The translations under genes and the position numbers were made by a program. Below, in pieces: positions 1-6,394 of a stretch of 19,829 nucleotides of DNA. The DNA comes from JACJVV01 sp047603135 (GTDB lineage: Archaea > Nanobdellota > Nanobdellia > Woesearchaeales > JACJVV01), in assembly GCA_047603135.1 (NCBI GenBank), contig JBLKOW010000009.1:1-19829 (forward strand), read 5' to 3'. Under the pieces are notes generated by a model. It worked only from the letters and a program-made list of their open reading frames with translations, was not told where the DNA came from and searched no databases. Numbering within the stretch: the first letter of the stretch is position 1; every line of letters begins with the position of its first letter.

Positions 1-43
1 AAGGTAGTGTTGATTTATTTTAGAATGAAAGAAACCATAATAT

Positions 44-66
44 TTTATTGAAACGAAAGAAAAGAG
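44..66 (-). terminator. T-rich terminator after tRNA-Leu
   Basis: Directly downstream of the tRNA the minus strand reads CTCTTTTCTTTCGTTTC, a pyrimidine-rich tract of the kind that ends archaeal transcripts. The call rests on composition only. Confidence 0.4.
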
Positions 67-206
67 TGTGAGGGACGGGATTCGAACCCGCGGATCCACT
101 AAGGAACAGGATATCTTACCTTCGAATGAAAGTTGACCTTTTTACGAAAAGGCGGTTCCTGTGGGACTTAAGTCCTGCGCGTTTGACCAGACTTCGCTAC
201 CCTCAC
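67..206 (-). tRNA. tRNA-Leu (UAA) with a 54-nt intron
   Basis: The minus strand folds as a type II tRNA. The acceptor stem is GTGAGGG (206-200) with CCCTCAC (74-68), with discriminator A at 67 and no encoded CCA. The D stem is GCG/CGC, the T arm is GCGGG-TTCGAAT-CCCGT, and a 15-nt variable arm fits Leu. The anticodon stem is CAGGA/TCCTG and the loop reads CTTAAG then A, so the anticodon is UAA. A 54-nt intron (166-113) sits after position 37, the canonical archaeal site. Loop bases CTTA pair with TAAG near the intron 3' end and leave short bulges on both sides, as expected for a bulge-helix-bulge cut by the splicing endonuclease. The intron contains the hairpin CCTTTT-CGTA-AAAAGG. A TATA-like CTTTAAAAA lies at 232-240, and T-rich sequence follows the gene. 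Confidence 0.96.
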
Positions 207-220
207 ATTATAAGTGTCAA

Positions 221-1339
221 TTAAGAGTCTGTTTTTAAAGCTTTCTGAACTGTATGCTGTTTTTGTAGGTTTTTTTCGAGTTTATGTATGTATTGAAAGA
301 ATTTTTCTTTAACAACCGGAAGCATTTCAATAGGAACATCCTTAAATAATTCACTCTCGTTAATAGCTGGAATTGATAAGAAATTACCTTCAAGCGTCCT
401 ATTTACACGTTTACATTCTGCTACAAGCTGCCGTGCAAAGTCATTGCCAAAGTCGTTAAAAACTAAGTATCTACTAAAACAATTTGCACCTGCGTTAAGC
501 ATGAGTGAAAAGTCTTCAATACGGTCGCGCACAAGCGCAATTTTAATAATAAGTTTAGGACAAGCAATGCGAAGTTTCGCTGTCCACCACGCCATATATT
601 TTGGGTCAGGTGACTCAACTTTTGCAAATACTGTGCCATACTGTGGTTTAATAAAACAGAGTTGAACAGATGTTATGTTATACTTTTGTACATAGTCTAT
701 AACTTCATTAACATCATCCATTGTTTCACCAATGCCTAATATTATGGTGATTAATTTTTCCATGCTATTATCCTCTAAATACCCTAAGAATTTAATAAGG
801 GAATTAAGTGGTTTTGAGGGACAAATAAAGGAATGTAGTTTAGGGTCAAATGATTCAATTGCACAGCCCATACCACGCAGCGTCTCTGAAAGCATTTTTG
901 TTTCAGTTTTAGTGTAGGGTCCGTAGTTAAACATAATACGCTCCCCAAGCACATCATTGATAAGTTTACCAAGTCCTACAAGATACTCTGTTGGCTCTAC
1001 GCGCAGTCCCCCTGTAAGATATCCTACACGCCACCCCATGGATTTACAAAGAAGTACTTCTGCAAGAATTGATTCACGCGACCTGACTGCTCCCTTCTCA
1101 AGCTTTGGTCTTGTTGACAAATAACAATACTTGCAATCTGCAATTCCACACGTCCAGTTGGTAAAGATTGAACGCTCAAACCAAACAGTTCCATCAAAGT
1201 TATCTTTATAGACTTTATTACCTTGCTCAATTAACTCGTTAAGTTCTTGCTCATCAACTACATGCTTAGCATTATTCTCATGAATTTGAGCCATGAATGC
1301 TTTTTCTTCATCAGTCTCTGCTGATTTTCTATATGTCAT
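221..1339 (-). CDS. Radical SAM protein, biotin synthase-like
   Basis: The protein has 372 aa and is probably a cytosolic iron-sulfur enzyme that cleaves S-adenosylmethionine to start radical chemistry. The cluster motif is CGIADCKYC (C64, C69, C72), so the spacing is C-x4-C-x2-C and not the usual C-x3-C-x2-C. I checked this codon by codon on the DNA. Further signs are YLTGGLRVEP near residue 108-117 (SAM-binding GGE-like region) and a TIM-barrel-like series of strand motifs such as IILGIGETMDD and VQLCFIKPQ. Extra cysteines are scattered through the second half. The general look is that of BioB/LipS-type enzymes, but substrate and reaction cannot be read. A TATA-like box lies 25 nt before the ATG, so the mRNA is probably leaderless. 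The gene is monocistronic and ends 15 bp from the tRNA. Confidence 0.8.
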   Translation of the reverse strand: MTYRKSAETDEEKAFMAQIHENNAKHVVDEQELNELIEQGNKVYKDNFDGTVWFERSIFTNWTCGIADCKYCYLSTRPKLEKGAVRSRESILAEVLLCKSMGWRVGYLTGGLRVEPTEYLVGLGKLINDVLGERIMFNYGPYTKTETKMLSETLRGMGCAIESFDPKLHSFICPSKPLNSLIKFLGYLEDNSMEKLITIILGIGETMDDVNEVIDYVQKYNITSVQLCFIKPQYGTVFAKVESPDPKYMAWWTAKLRIACPKLIIKIALVRDRIEDFSLMLNAGANCFSRYLVFNDFGNDFARQLVAECKRVNRTLEGNFLSIPAINESELFKDVPIEMLPVVKEKFFQYIHKLEKNLQKQHTVQKALKTDS

Positions 1340-1358
1340 TTATTTAGTGAGCACAGCC

Positions 1359-1370
1359 TTATTTAAATAG
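1359..1370 (-). promoter_or_regulatory. TATA-like box of the radical SAM gene
   Basis: CTATTTAAATAA on the minus strand is centred about 25 nt before the ATG at 1339, the spacing that recurs through this window and implies a leaderless transcript. Confidence 0.55.
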
Positions 1371-1391
1371 CCTATGGAAAATGTAATCTTA

Positions 1392-1503
1392 TTGAAAATC
1401 TCACCTGTGAGATGCACAGACGAAGTCTGGCATGCCAAAAACTTAGTTTTTTTGCATTTACGTTGGGATCTGAATACCCCACCCTTTAGGGTGAGATTTT
1501 CAA
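1392..1503. repeat. Hairpin element A, copy 1
   Basis: This 112-bp non-coding element is bounded by a perfect 14-bp inverted repeat, TTGAAAATCTCACC (1392-1405) and GGTGAGATTTTCAA (1490-1503). Inside it holds a series of short hairpins. The first is ATCTCAC-CT-GTGAGAT (1398-1413). The second is CAGAC-GAA-GTCTG (1417-1429) between ATGC and GCAT. The third is AAAAAC-TTA-GTTTTT (1437-1451), again between ATGC and GCAT. A GGGAT...ATACCCC stretch follows, and CACCC-TTTA-GGGTG (1480-1493) closes it. The outer stem and the first and last local hairpins use the same bases, so they exclude each other. A second copy lies at 19695. The C-TTTA-G hairpin after CCCC resembles the right-end hairpin of many IS200/IS605-IS1341 elements. 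That resemblance is from memory, not from a search. Confidence 0.8.
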
Positions 1504-1554
1504 TTCAAAATAATCGAAGATTATTTGAACAATAAATCAAAGATTTATTCGTTC
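1504..1554. repeat. Two triloop hairpins between elements A and B
   Basis: The first hairpin is AAATAATC-GAA-GATTATTT (1508-1526), extended by TTC/GAA with one bulged A. The second is AATAAATC-AAA-GATTTATT (1531-1549), extended by GAAC/GTTC with one bulged C. The GAA at 1527-1529 can belong to either outer stem. The first 16 nt (1504-1519) are identical to the sequence after copy 2 of element A at the window end, so this segment is part of the repeated unit. Confidence 0.75.
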
Positions 1555-1555
1555 C

Positions 1556-1766
1556 AAAAATCCGACTCAATCGTGAGACCGTAATACAAAATAATCAAAG
1601 ATTATTTGTACAAGAAATGTTTCATTTCTTTGTACCCCAACATTTATGTTGGGGATATGCACAAACGTAGTTTGGCATGCTAAAAGCTTTGCTTTTGCAC
1701 ACAAAACATACGTTTTAGTGCGCTAAACTTTGTTTATCGGGACGAACAACCGAGAGTCGGATTTTT
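1556..1766. repeat. Hairpin element B
   Basis: This 211-bp element is closed by a perfect 13-bp inverted repeat, AAAAATCCGACTC (1556-1568) and GAGTCGGATTTTT (1754-1766). It contains successive hairpins: CTCA-ATCG-TGAG (1566-1577), AAATAATC-AAA-GATTATTT (1589-1607), AAGAAATG-TTT-CATTTCTT (1612-1630), CCCCAACA-TTTA-TGTTGGGG (1635-1654), CAAAC-GTA-GTTTG (1662-1674), AAAAGC-TTT-GCTTTT (1682-1696), AAAAC-ATAC-GTTTT (1703-1716) within GCAC/GTGC, and TAAAC-TTT-GTTTA (1724-1736). As in element A, the 5' closing arm can pair locally or distally. The stretch from 1657 repeats the ATGCAC-hairpin-GGCATGC-hairpin-TGCA module of element A with compensated base changes, so A and B are related. Confidence 0.75.
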
Positions 1767-1767
1767 G

Positions 1768-2043
1768 TTATCCATACACATTATCATGATGGCTAAATAT
1801 GAGAAGTATAATTTGTTCTTGAGTATCATCAACTTTGTAACATAATACAAAACTCTTTAGAATGTGTACTCGCCTTATTCCAGACATATTTCCCCTAAGT
1901 GGTTTAAAGCGATGAGGATTCTTTTGAATCTCAGCAATCTTCTTTTCAAGTGCTTTTTGTAATGCAGGGTTCTTGTGAACTGCTTTCTTTATAGTATTTT
2001 GGCATGAAGAATGTACAAACAAATGATAGGACATTTTACTCAA
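1768..2043 (-). CDS. RelE/ParE-family toxin
   Basis: The protein has 91 aa, the usual size of RelE-like ribosome-dependent mRNA interferases. Family signs are the N-terminal helical pair (KKAVHKNPALQKALEKKI), the NPHRFKPLRGNMSGIRRVHI segment with basic residues on the central sheet, and the C-terminal strand IILLIFSHHDNVYG. The start is taken as TTG at 2043, because GGAG at 2050-2053 sits 6 nt before it. The nearest ATG (2034) would be 15 nt away. The gene overlaps the preceding antitoxin gene by 8 nt, so translation is probably coupled. Its stop is at the edge of hairpin element B. Confidence 0.82.
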   Translation of the reverse strand: MSKMSYHLFVHSSCQNTIKKAVHKNPALQKALEKKIAEIQKNPHRFKPLRGNMSGIRRVHILKSFVLCYKVDDTQEQIILLIFSHHDNVYG

Positions 2044-2323
2044 ATAAATCTCCTACTTTTTTTACACGACTTTTCTTTTCACTCTGAATCTTTTTTATTT
2101 TTTTAATGAAACTTTCTTTGTAAGGCAATTCATCAACAGGATGCCAGTCAATAGTCTCACAAAAAGCGATATCATTTCCAGACACAGCTCTTGTTTTCAT
2201 GAATTTCTCAAATATGACTTTCTTTTTTGTTTCAATGCGTGCAATCTCGCTCCAATTTACCCAACTGTATTTCTTTAATTCGGTTTTGAACTCAGGAGTA
2301 ACATTTAATGTAATTGATACCAT
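2036..2323 (-). CDS. Antitoxin partner of the RelE-like toxin
   Basis: The 95-aa protein begins with a ribbon-helix-helix-like region (VSITLNVTPEFKTELKKYSW, then VNWSEIARIE), the form typical of archaeal VapB/RelB antitoxins, whose N-terminus binds operator DNA. The C-terminal part (DWHPVDELPYKESFIKKI and a lysine-rich tail) is in the place where antitoxins wrap and neutralise the toxin. The gene starts within the stop codon of the upstream gene (TAATG, 1-nt overlap), with AAGGTG at 2331-2336 as ribosome binding site. It overlaps the toxin gene by 8 nt. The family call is by pattern, and the pairing is inferred from gene order. Confidence 0.72.
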   Translation of the reverse strand: MVSITLNVTPEFKTELKKYSWVNWSEIARIETKKKVIFEKFMKTRAVSGNDIAFCETIDWHPVDELPYKESFIKKIKKIQSEKKSRVKKVGDLFE

Positions 2324-2478
2324 TATAATTCACCTTTATTTTGTAACGTATCGAATTTTTTTAATTCTTGTATTTTAATTTCAAATCGTTTTTTTAAGTA
2401 CTCTGCTAAATGTATCTCTTGGAAATTATCAATCTCTCTTTTTAATTCTTTAGGAATTGAAACTGTAAATGTTGCCAT
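2323..2478 (-). CDS. Small RHH-like protein, first gene of the TA operon
   Basis: The protein has 51 aa from the ATG at 2478. I prefer that start over longer upstream ones because GGAGG lies 12 nt before it and the protein then begins MATFTVSIPKELKREID, a typical ribbon-helix-helix beta strand and helix. It could be a second antitoxin-like DNA-binding protein that represses the operon, or the N-terminal half of a formerly longer antitoxin. It is the first gene after the TATA box at 2536-2547 and precedes the antitoxin by a TAATG overlap. The function is not certain. Confidence 0.6.
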   Translation of the reverse strand: MATFTVSIPKELKREIDNFQEIHLAEYLKKRFEIKIQELKKFDTLQNKGEL

Positions 2479-2515
2479 TTTTGCGTAAATCCTCCATAAT
2501 AGATGAATTATTTTT

Positions 2516-2547
2516 TGTGTACACACTAATTTTCGTTTATATATTTA
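2516..2547 (-). promoter_or_regulatory. TA-operon promoter with palindromic operator candidate
   Basis: The TATA-like box TAAATATATAAA lies at 2536-2547. About 20-25 nt downstream, at the expected transcription start, is the perfect palindrome TGTGTACACA (2516-2525). A palindrome over the start site is where an RHH antitoxin complex would bind for autorepression. That role is inferred. Confidence 0.5.
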
Positions 2548-2602
2548 ATTGTTTCGTTTTTCTTACATAGGATGATAAAAAACCTCATTTTCACACAGTA
2601 AC

Positions 2603-2611
2603 CTTTTTAAG
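2603..2611 (+). promoter_or_regulatory. TATA-like box of gltX
   Basis: CTTTTTAAG is centred 27 nt before the gltX ATG and fits a leaderless start. Confidence 0.45.
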
Positions 2612-2633
2612 ATACATCAAACTTCATTGAGGT

Positions 2634-4337
2634 ATGGATATCGAAAAACTCATACTAACAAGCGCGCTTGAAAACGCTATCAAATTTAAAGGAAAAGCTA
2701 GTCCTGGAAGTATTATTCCAAAAGTACTTGGAGCTGACCCTACTGCAAAAACACGCATGAAAGAAATCTCACAGCAGATTAATAAGGTAGTTGGAGAAGT
2801 GAACGCTCTTTCACTTGAGGAGCAAAACGCAAAACTTCTTGAGCTTATTCCTGATTTCTTTGAAAAAGAAAATCAAAAAAAGCAAGAACGTAAAGCAGCG
2901 CGCAGGGAACTACCTGAACTTAAAGGTGCAGAAATGGGTAAGGTAGTTACAAGAATATCTCCTGAGCCATCAAAATATAATCATTTAGGTCACGCAGTAA
3001 GTTTTCTTTTAAATTACCTTTATGCTAAAAAATATGAAGGAAAGTGTTTACTTCGCTTTGAAGATACAAATCCTGAAAAGTCTGCTGATGAATATGTTAA
3101 AGCAATGCGCGAAGATGTTCTTAAATATTTAGATATACAGGTTGATGGTGAAGTAATAGTATCAGACCACATGCAGACGTATTATGAGTTTGCAGAGCGT
3201 CTTATTAACGCAGGCGATGCATATACTTGTTCATGTCCAAGCGAGGAAATTTCGCAGAATAGACGAAATATGGTAGCATGTGCTTGTCGTGATAAAACAC
3301 CAGAAGAAGTTATGAAAGAGTGGAAAGAAATGTGTGAAGGCGACCTTCCTGAAGGAAGTATGACTTTGCGGTTAAAAGTTGATATGGCACATAAAAATGC
3401 AGTTATGCGTGACCCAGTTATTTTTAGAATGAGTTTTACCCCGCACTACAGAACTAACGAGAAGTATAAATGCTGGCCTATGTATGATTTTGAGAATGCA
3501 ATTGAAGAAGGCTTGATGGAAGTTACTCATGTTCTTCGAAGTAATGAATTTGAATCACGTATTGAATTGCAAGACCATATTCGTTCTTTATTTGGTTTAC
3601 CAAATCCTGTTGTTAAACAATACGCGCGATTTAATATAACTGGCGCAGTAACTCAAGGACGTGAAATTCGTGAGTTAATTGAAACAGGAAATTACATAGG
3701 ATGGGACGATCCACGTCTTGTTACGCTTCGAGCCCTTAGAAGAAGAGGTATTGTCAAAGAAGCATTTTATGAACTTGCAAAAACTGTTGGCATGTCACAA
3801 TCTTCATCTCAACTTGACTTTTCAGTGATTGCTGCACTTAATAGAAGTATTCTTGATGAAAAAGCAAAGAGATTTTTTTGTATTGCTGACGGCATTACTA
3901 TTACTGTTGAAGGTGCACCTACTAAAACATGTGAACTTCATTTACACCCTCATCATCATAAAGGGGGACGAACTTTTAACGTTACAGATTCCTTTATTGT
4001 ATCAGAAGCAGATATAGCACGATTAAAAGATGGTGAATTATTTAGATTAATGGATTGTATAAACGTGCGAAAAAAGGGAGATTCTTTTGTCTTTGAGGGC
4101 GAAGATGTTGCAGTATATAAGAAAGAAGGCAAAAACATAATTCATTGGCTTCCTAATGATACAGAGCAACTTAGAGAGATTGAAATTCGTATGCCTGATA
4201 ATTCACTGCAAAAAGCATTTGCTGAGAAAACAATTTCAGAGATTAATATCAATGATGTTGTGCAATTTGAGCGCTTTGCATTTTGTCGTCTTGATGCAAT
4301 TGGAAATGTGCCTCAGTTTTGGTTTACACATCAGTGA
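2634..4337 (+). CDS. gltX: Glutamyl-tRNA synthetase, archaeal type
   Basis: The enzyme charges tRNA-Glu with glutamate in the cytosol. It is 567 aa, normal for archaeal GluRS. Residues 1-100 form the archaea-specific N-terminal extension (ALENAIKFKGKASPGSIIPK). The class I HIGH motif is in SPEPSKYNHLGHA (109-121), followed by LLRFEDTNP (139-147). Other family blocks are YDFENAIEEGLMEVTHVLRS and GWDDPRLVTLRALRRRGI. Where archaeal GluRS have their KMSKS-like loop, this protein reads GAVTQGRE (337-344), with no lysine, so the second signature is degenerate. The C-terminal beta-barrel anticodon-binding part ends normally. The start is supported by the TATA box 27 nt upstream. The gene is monocistronic and convergent with the secretion operon. 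Confidence 0.95.
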   Translation: MDIEKLILTSALENAIKFKGKASPGSIIPKVLGADPTAKTRMKEISQQINKVVGEVNALSLEEQNAKLLELIPDFFEKENQKKQERKAARRELPELKGAEMGKVVTRISPEPSKYNHLGHAVSFLLNYLYAKKYEGKCLLRFEDTNPEKSADEYVKAMREDVLKYLDIQVDGEVIVSDHMQTYYEFAERLINAGDAYTCSCPSEEISQNRRNMVACACRDKTPEEVMKEWKEMCEGDLPEGSMTLRLKVDMAHKNAVMRDPVIFRMSFTPHYRTNEKYKCWPMYDFENAIEEGLMEVTHVLRSNEFESRIELQDHIRSLFGLPNPVVKQYARFNITGAVTQGREIRELIETGNYIGWDDPRLVTLRALRRRGIVKEAFYELAKTVGMSQSSSQLDFSVIAALNRSILDEKAKRFFCIADGITITVEGAPTKTCELHLHPHHHKGGRTFNVTDSFIVSEADIARLKDGELFRLMDCINVRKKGDSFVFEGEDVAVYKKEGKNIIHWLPNDTEQLREIEIRMPDNSLQKAFAEKTISEININDVVQFERFAFCRLDAIGNVPQFWFTHQ

Positions 4338-4358
4338 AGAGAAAGATTATAATTTATT

Positions 4359-4472
4359 TTAGTGCGTAAAAAGTAGGTCTTGTACTGCATACTTATGTTT
4401 TTCTTTATCAATAAACACATAGCCAGATGGAGAAAGTAGACTTTTTACTATCTTTTTTAAGTCTTCTTTATT
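4359..4472 (-). pseudogene. Start-less small ORF, possible remnant
   Basis: Directly after the secretion ATPase stop, an open frame of 37 codons reads like protein (EDLKKIVKSLLSPSGYVFID, then KEKHKYAVQDLLFTH). It has no ATG, GTG or TTG near its beginning. An ATG at 4476 lies in another frame and meets TAA after one lysine. Loss of one A in the ATGAAATAAA stretch would join that ATG to the frame, so a one-base frameshift in a small gene that overlapped the ATPase stop is possible. It may also be chance. Confidence 0.3.
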
Positions 4473-4476
4473 TCAT

Positions 4477-5688
4477 TCACCACGAAATTACATCTTTTTC
4501 TTTTGGTTTTATGAGTATTCCTAAAATGCGTTTTGGTTTAAAAGTTCTCCACTGCTCTTTGTTTTTTTGAATAAGACGAAATGCTTCAATTGAAGAAAGT
4601 GGACGAGATTTCAGTATTTCAGTAAACGAACTACGAGCAATTACTGCATTTTGAAATTGATTAAATGCAATTCCTGCCTGTGCCATAATACGTGATTGTA
4701 ATTGACTTGGTATGTTCGTTGGAACTGTCTTCTTTTGTTTCGGGTCATATGTATAAATTTGATTAAATACTACTGTTTCAGTAGCATTAACTTCAATTTC
4801 AGTTATTTCTTTAATAATTCGTATATTGCCTTGTTTTTCCATCACTATGATTAAGTCAAGTCCACGCAGGAGTGAAGGAGATACATTCATTGGATTATTT
4901 TTTATACGCGTAACTGCTTCACGTGCAGACTGAGCGTGCAATGTACCCATGCATCCTTTATGGCCAGTATTCATTGCAGTAAAGAGCGTTTCTGCTTCAG
5001 CACCGCGCACTTCACCTACTATTATTCTATCAGGACGCATACGTAGTGAGTTAATTAGCAATTGTTGCATAGAAATCTTTTTTTGTTCACTTGCAAATAA
5101 GTTTACTCTGTTTTGATGAAGCAAACGAATTTCAGAAGTATCTTCAATGGTCAATATCCGCTCATCTTCAGGAATAAAAAAGGTAAGTGCATTCATTAAT
5201 GTTGTTTTCCCTGATGCTGTACCTCCAACGACAAGTATATTAGCGCCAGATGTTTGAAGACCATCAATACAATTCCATAAAAAAGCCATGCACTCAGGCG
5301 ATACACTATTATTCCTCAAGAACTCAAAGGGCGTTATTAATTGTGCATGCTGTTTTCGCACGGTAAATGTTATCGAGCGAGTAACTGGAGGAAGTGTTAT
5401 ATTAATTCTACTTCCATCACTTAAAACACCATCCATAGTAGGACTTCCTTCACTGAGAACTTTATGGTTTTCTACTGCAACTGCAATAACAAACTCGTGT
5501 GCATCACGTGCATTTATGTGTAAATTTGTTTTACAGGAGTGATACTCACTATGTATGATACGCACAGGCTCGCTTGGTCCGTTATACATTATTTCTTCTA
5601 TAGCATCATCACCAAGCAAGAAGTTAAGTGCCGATTTATACGAAGACAAAAATTGTTCAGGTATTACATGAATATATCGCTCTTCCAT
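4477..5688 (-). CDS. Tad/archaellum-type secretion ATPase (TadA/CpaF/VirB11 family)
   Basis: The protein has 403 aa and is the cytoplasmic motor for assembling type IV-like pili. From the ATG at 5688 the Walker A is GGTASGKT (155-162), the Walker B region is RPDRIIVGEVRG (218-229), and the His box is GHKGCMGTLHA (242-252). An N-terminal domain (about 1-130) precedes the ATPase core, and a C-terminal tail of about 100 aa follows. The start at 5688 is chosen because it comes 1 nt after the stop of the preceding membrane gene and has AGGTG a few bases upstream. A longer reading from 5712 would overlap that gene. The gene is third in an operon with two T2SSF proteins. No pilin or prepilin peptidase is in the window. 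Confidence 0.92.
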   Translation of the reverse strand: MEERYIHVIPEQFLSSYKSALNFLLGDDAIEEIMYNGPSEPVRIIHSEYHSCKTNLHINARDAHEFVIAVAVENHKVLSEGSPTMDGVLSDGSRINITLPPVTRSITFTVRKQHAQLITPFEFLRNNSVSPECMAFLWNCIDGLQTSGANILVVGGTASGKTTLMNALTFFIPEDERILTIEDTSEIRLLHQNRVNLFASEQKKISMQQLLINSLRMRPDRIIVGEVRGAEAETLFTAMNTGHKGCMGTLHAQSAREAVTRIKNNPMNVSPSLLRGLDLIIVMEKQGNIRIIKEITEIEVNATETVVFNQIYTYDPKQKKTVPTNIPSQLQSRIMAQAGIAFNQFQNAVIARSSFTEILKSRPLSSIEAFRLIQKNKEQWRTFKPKRILGILIKPKEKDVISW

Positions 5689-5689
5689 G

Positions 5690-6394
5690 TTATACACCTG
5701 CAAATGATGCAATTAGTGCACCAAGTTCGATTATATATATTCCAACTATAGATAATGCTAAAGGAAATGTTACCATTGATTCTTTATAGTCACTTACCAT
5801 GATAGCAGGAATGAGACTTGCAATGCCTGCAATAATTAAAAGATATATTTGCATAGGTAAATCAACTATAATTGTATATTCAGGAGTTGAAAGAAATTGT
5901 GCTAAGAAGTAAAAGAGCGCAGGCATACCAATAATACATAAAAATTGAATTGTGGTTATTGCTTTGCTTGCTTTTGAATCAATACGTCTTTGTATAAATT
6001 GCACTTCACCTACACGATTTGCAATTCTTTTCATTGATTTAATTATGTCTCCTTTTGCTGTGTGCGTCAAAGTTAATAATTCGGAAACATACATTATCGC
6101 TTCGCCCTTGCCGTGAGATGCTTCATGAAGTGCTTGATCAATAGTCATTCCCTGCTGGGCAAGTTTGATTACTTTTCGAAAATGATGCGAAATAGTATTC
6201 TTTTCTGCGTTAACATACTTTACTATAGCGTTTTCAAGTGAAATTCCTGACTGCATATGGCTTGCAATAGTGCGCAGTGCATCTGCGATTTCTGTTTCTA
6301 AAGATTGCTGACGTGAAGCATATATATGATAGACTATCCATACGGTTAATGAGAGTCCAAACATACTGTAAATAAATATATGTACTTCATTCAT
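5690..6394 (-). CDS. T2SSF/TadC-FlaJ-like platform protein, second half
   Basis: The 234-aa integral membrane protein has one segment at about 5-25, a cytoplasmic helical T2SSF domain (about 30-140), and three C-terminal segments (about 146-168, 182-200 and 210-230). This fits half of an archaeal FlaJ/TadC platform, which anchors the ATPase under the filament. In the domain, LRTIASHMQSGISLENAI and AQQGMTIDQALHEAS match the usual T2SSF repeats of small helices. The ATG overlaps the end of the upstream gene by 8 nt, with GTGAGG upstream as ribosome binding site. The ATPase follows with a 1-nt gap. Confidence 0.82.
   Translation of the reverse strand: MNEVHIFIYSMFGLSLTVWIVYHIYASRQQSLETEIADALRTIASHMQSGISLENAIVKYVNAEKNTISHHFRKVIKLAQQGMTIDQALHEASHGKGEAIMYVSELLTLTHTAKGDIIKSMKRIANRVGEVQFIQRRIDSKASKAITTIQFLCIIGMPALFYFLAQFLSTPEYTIIVDLPMQIYLLIIAGIASLIPAIMVSDYKESMVTFPLALSIVGIYIIELGALIASFAGV

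Noticed and set aside
1392..1766. CRISPR array
   Set aside because: The hairpins differ in sequence, there is no constant direct repeat with spacers of equal length, and no cas operon is nearby. The Cas4-like nuclease at 14284 is alone and far away.
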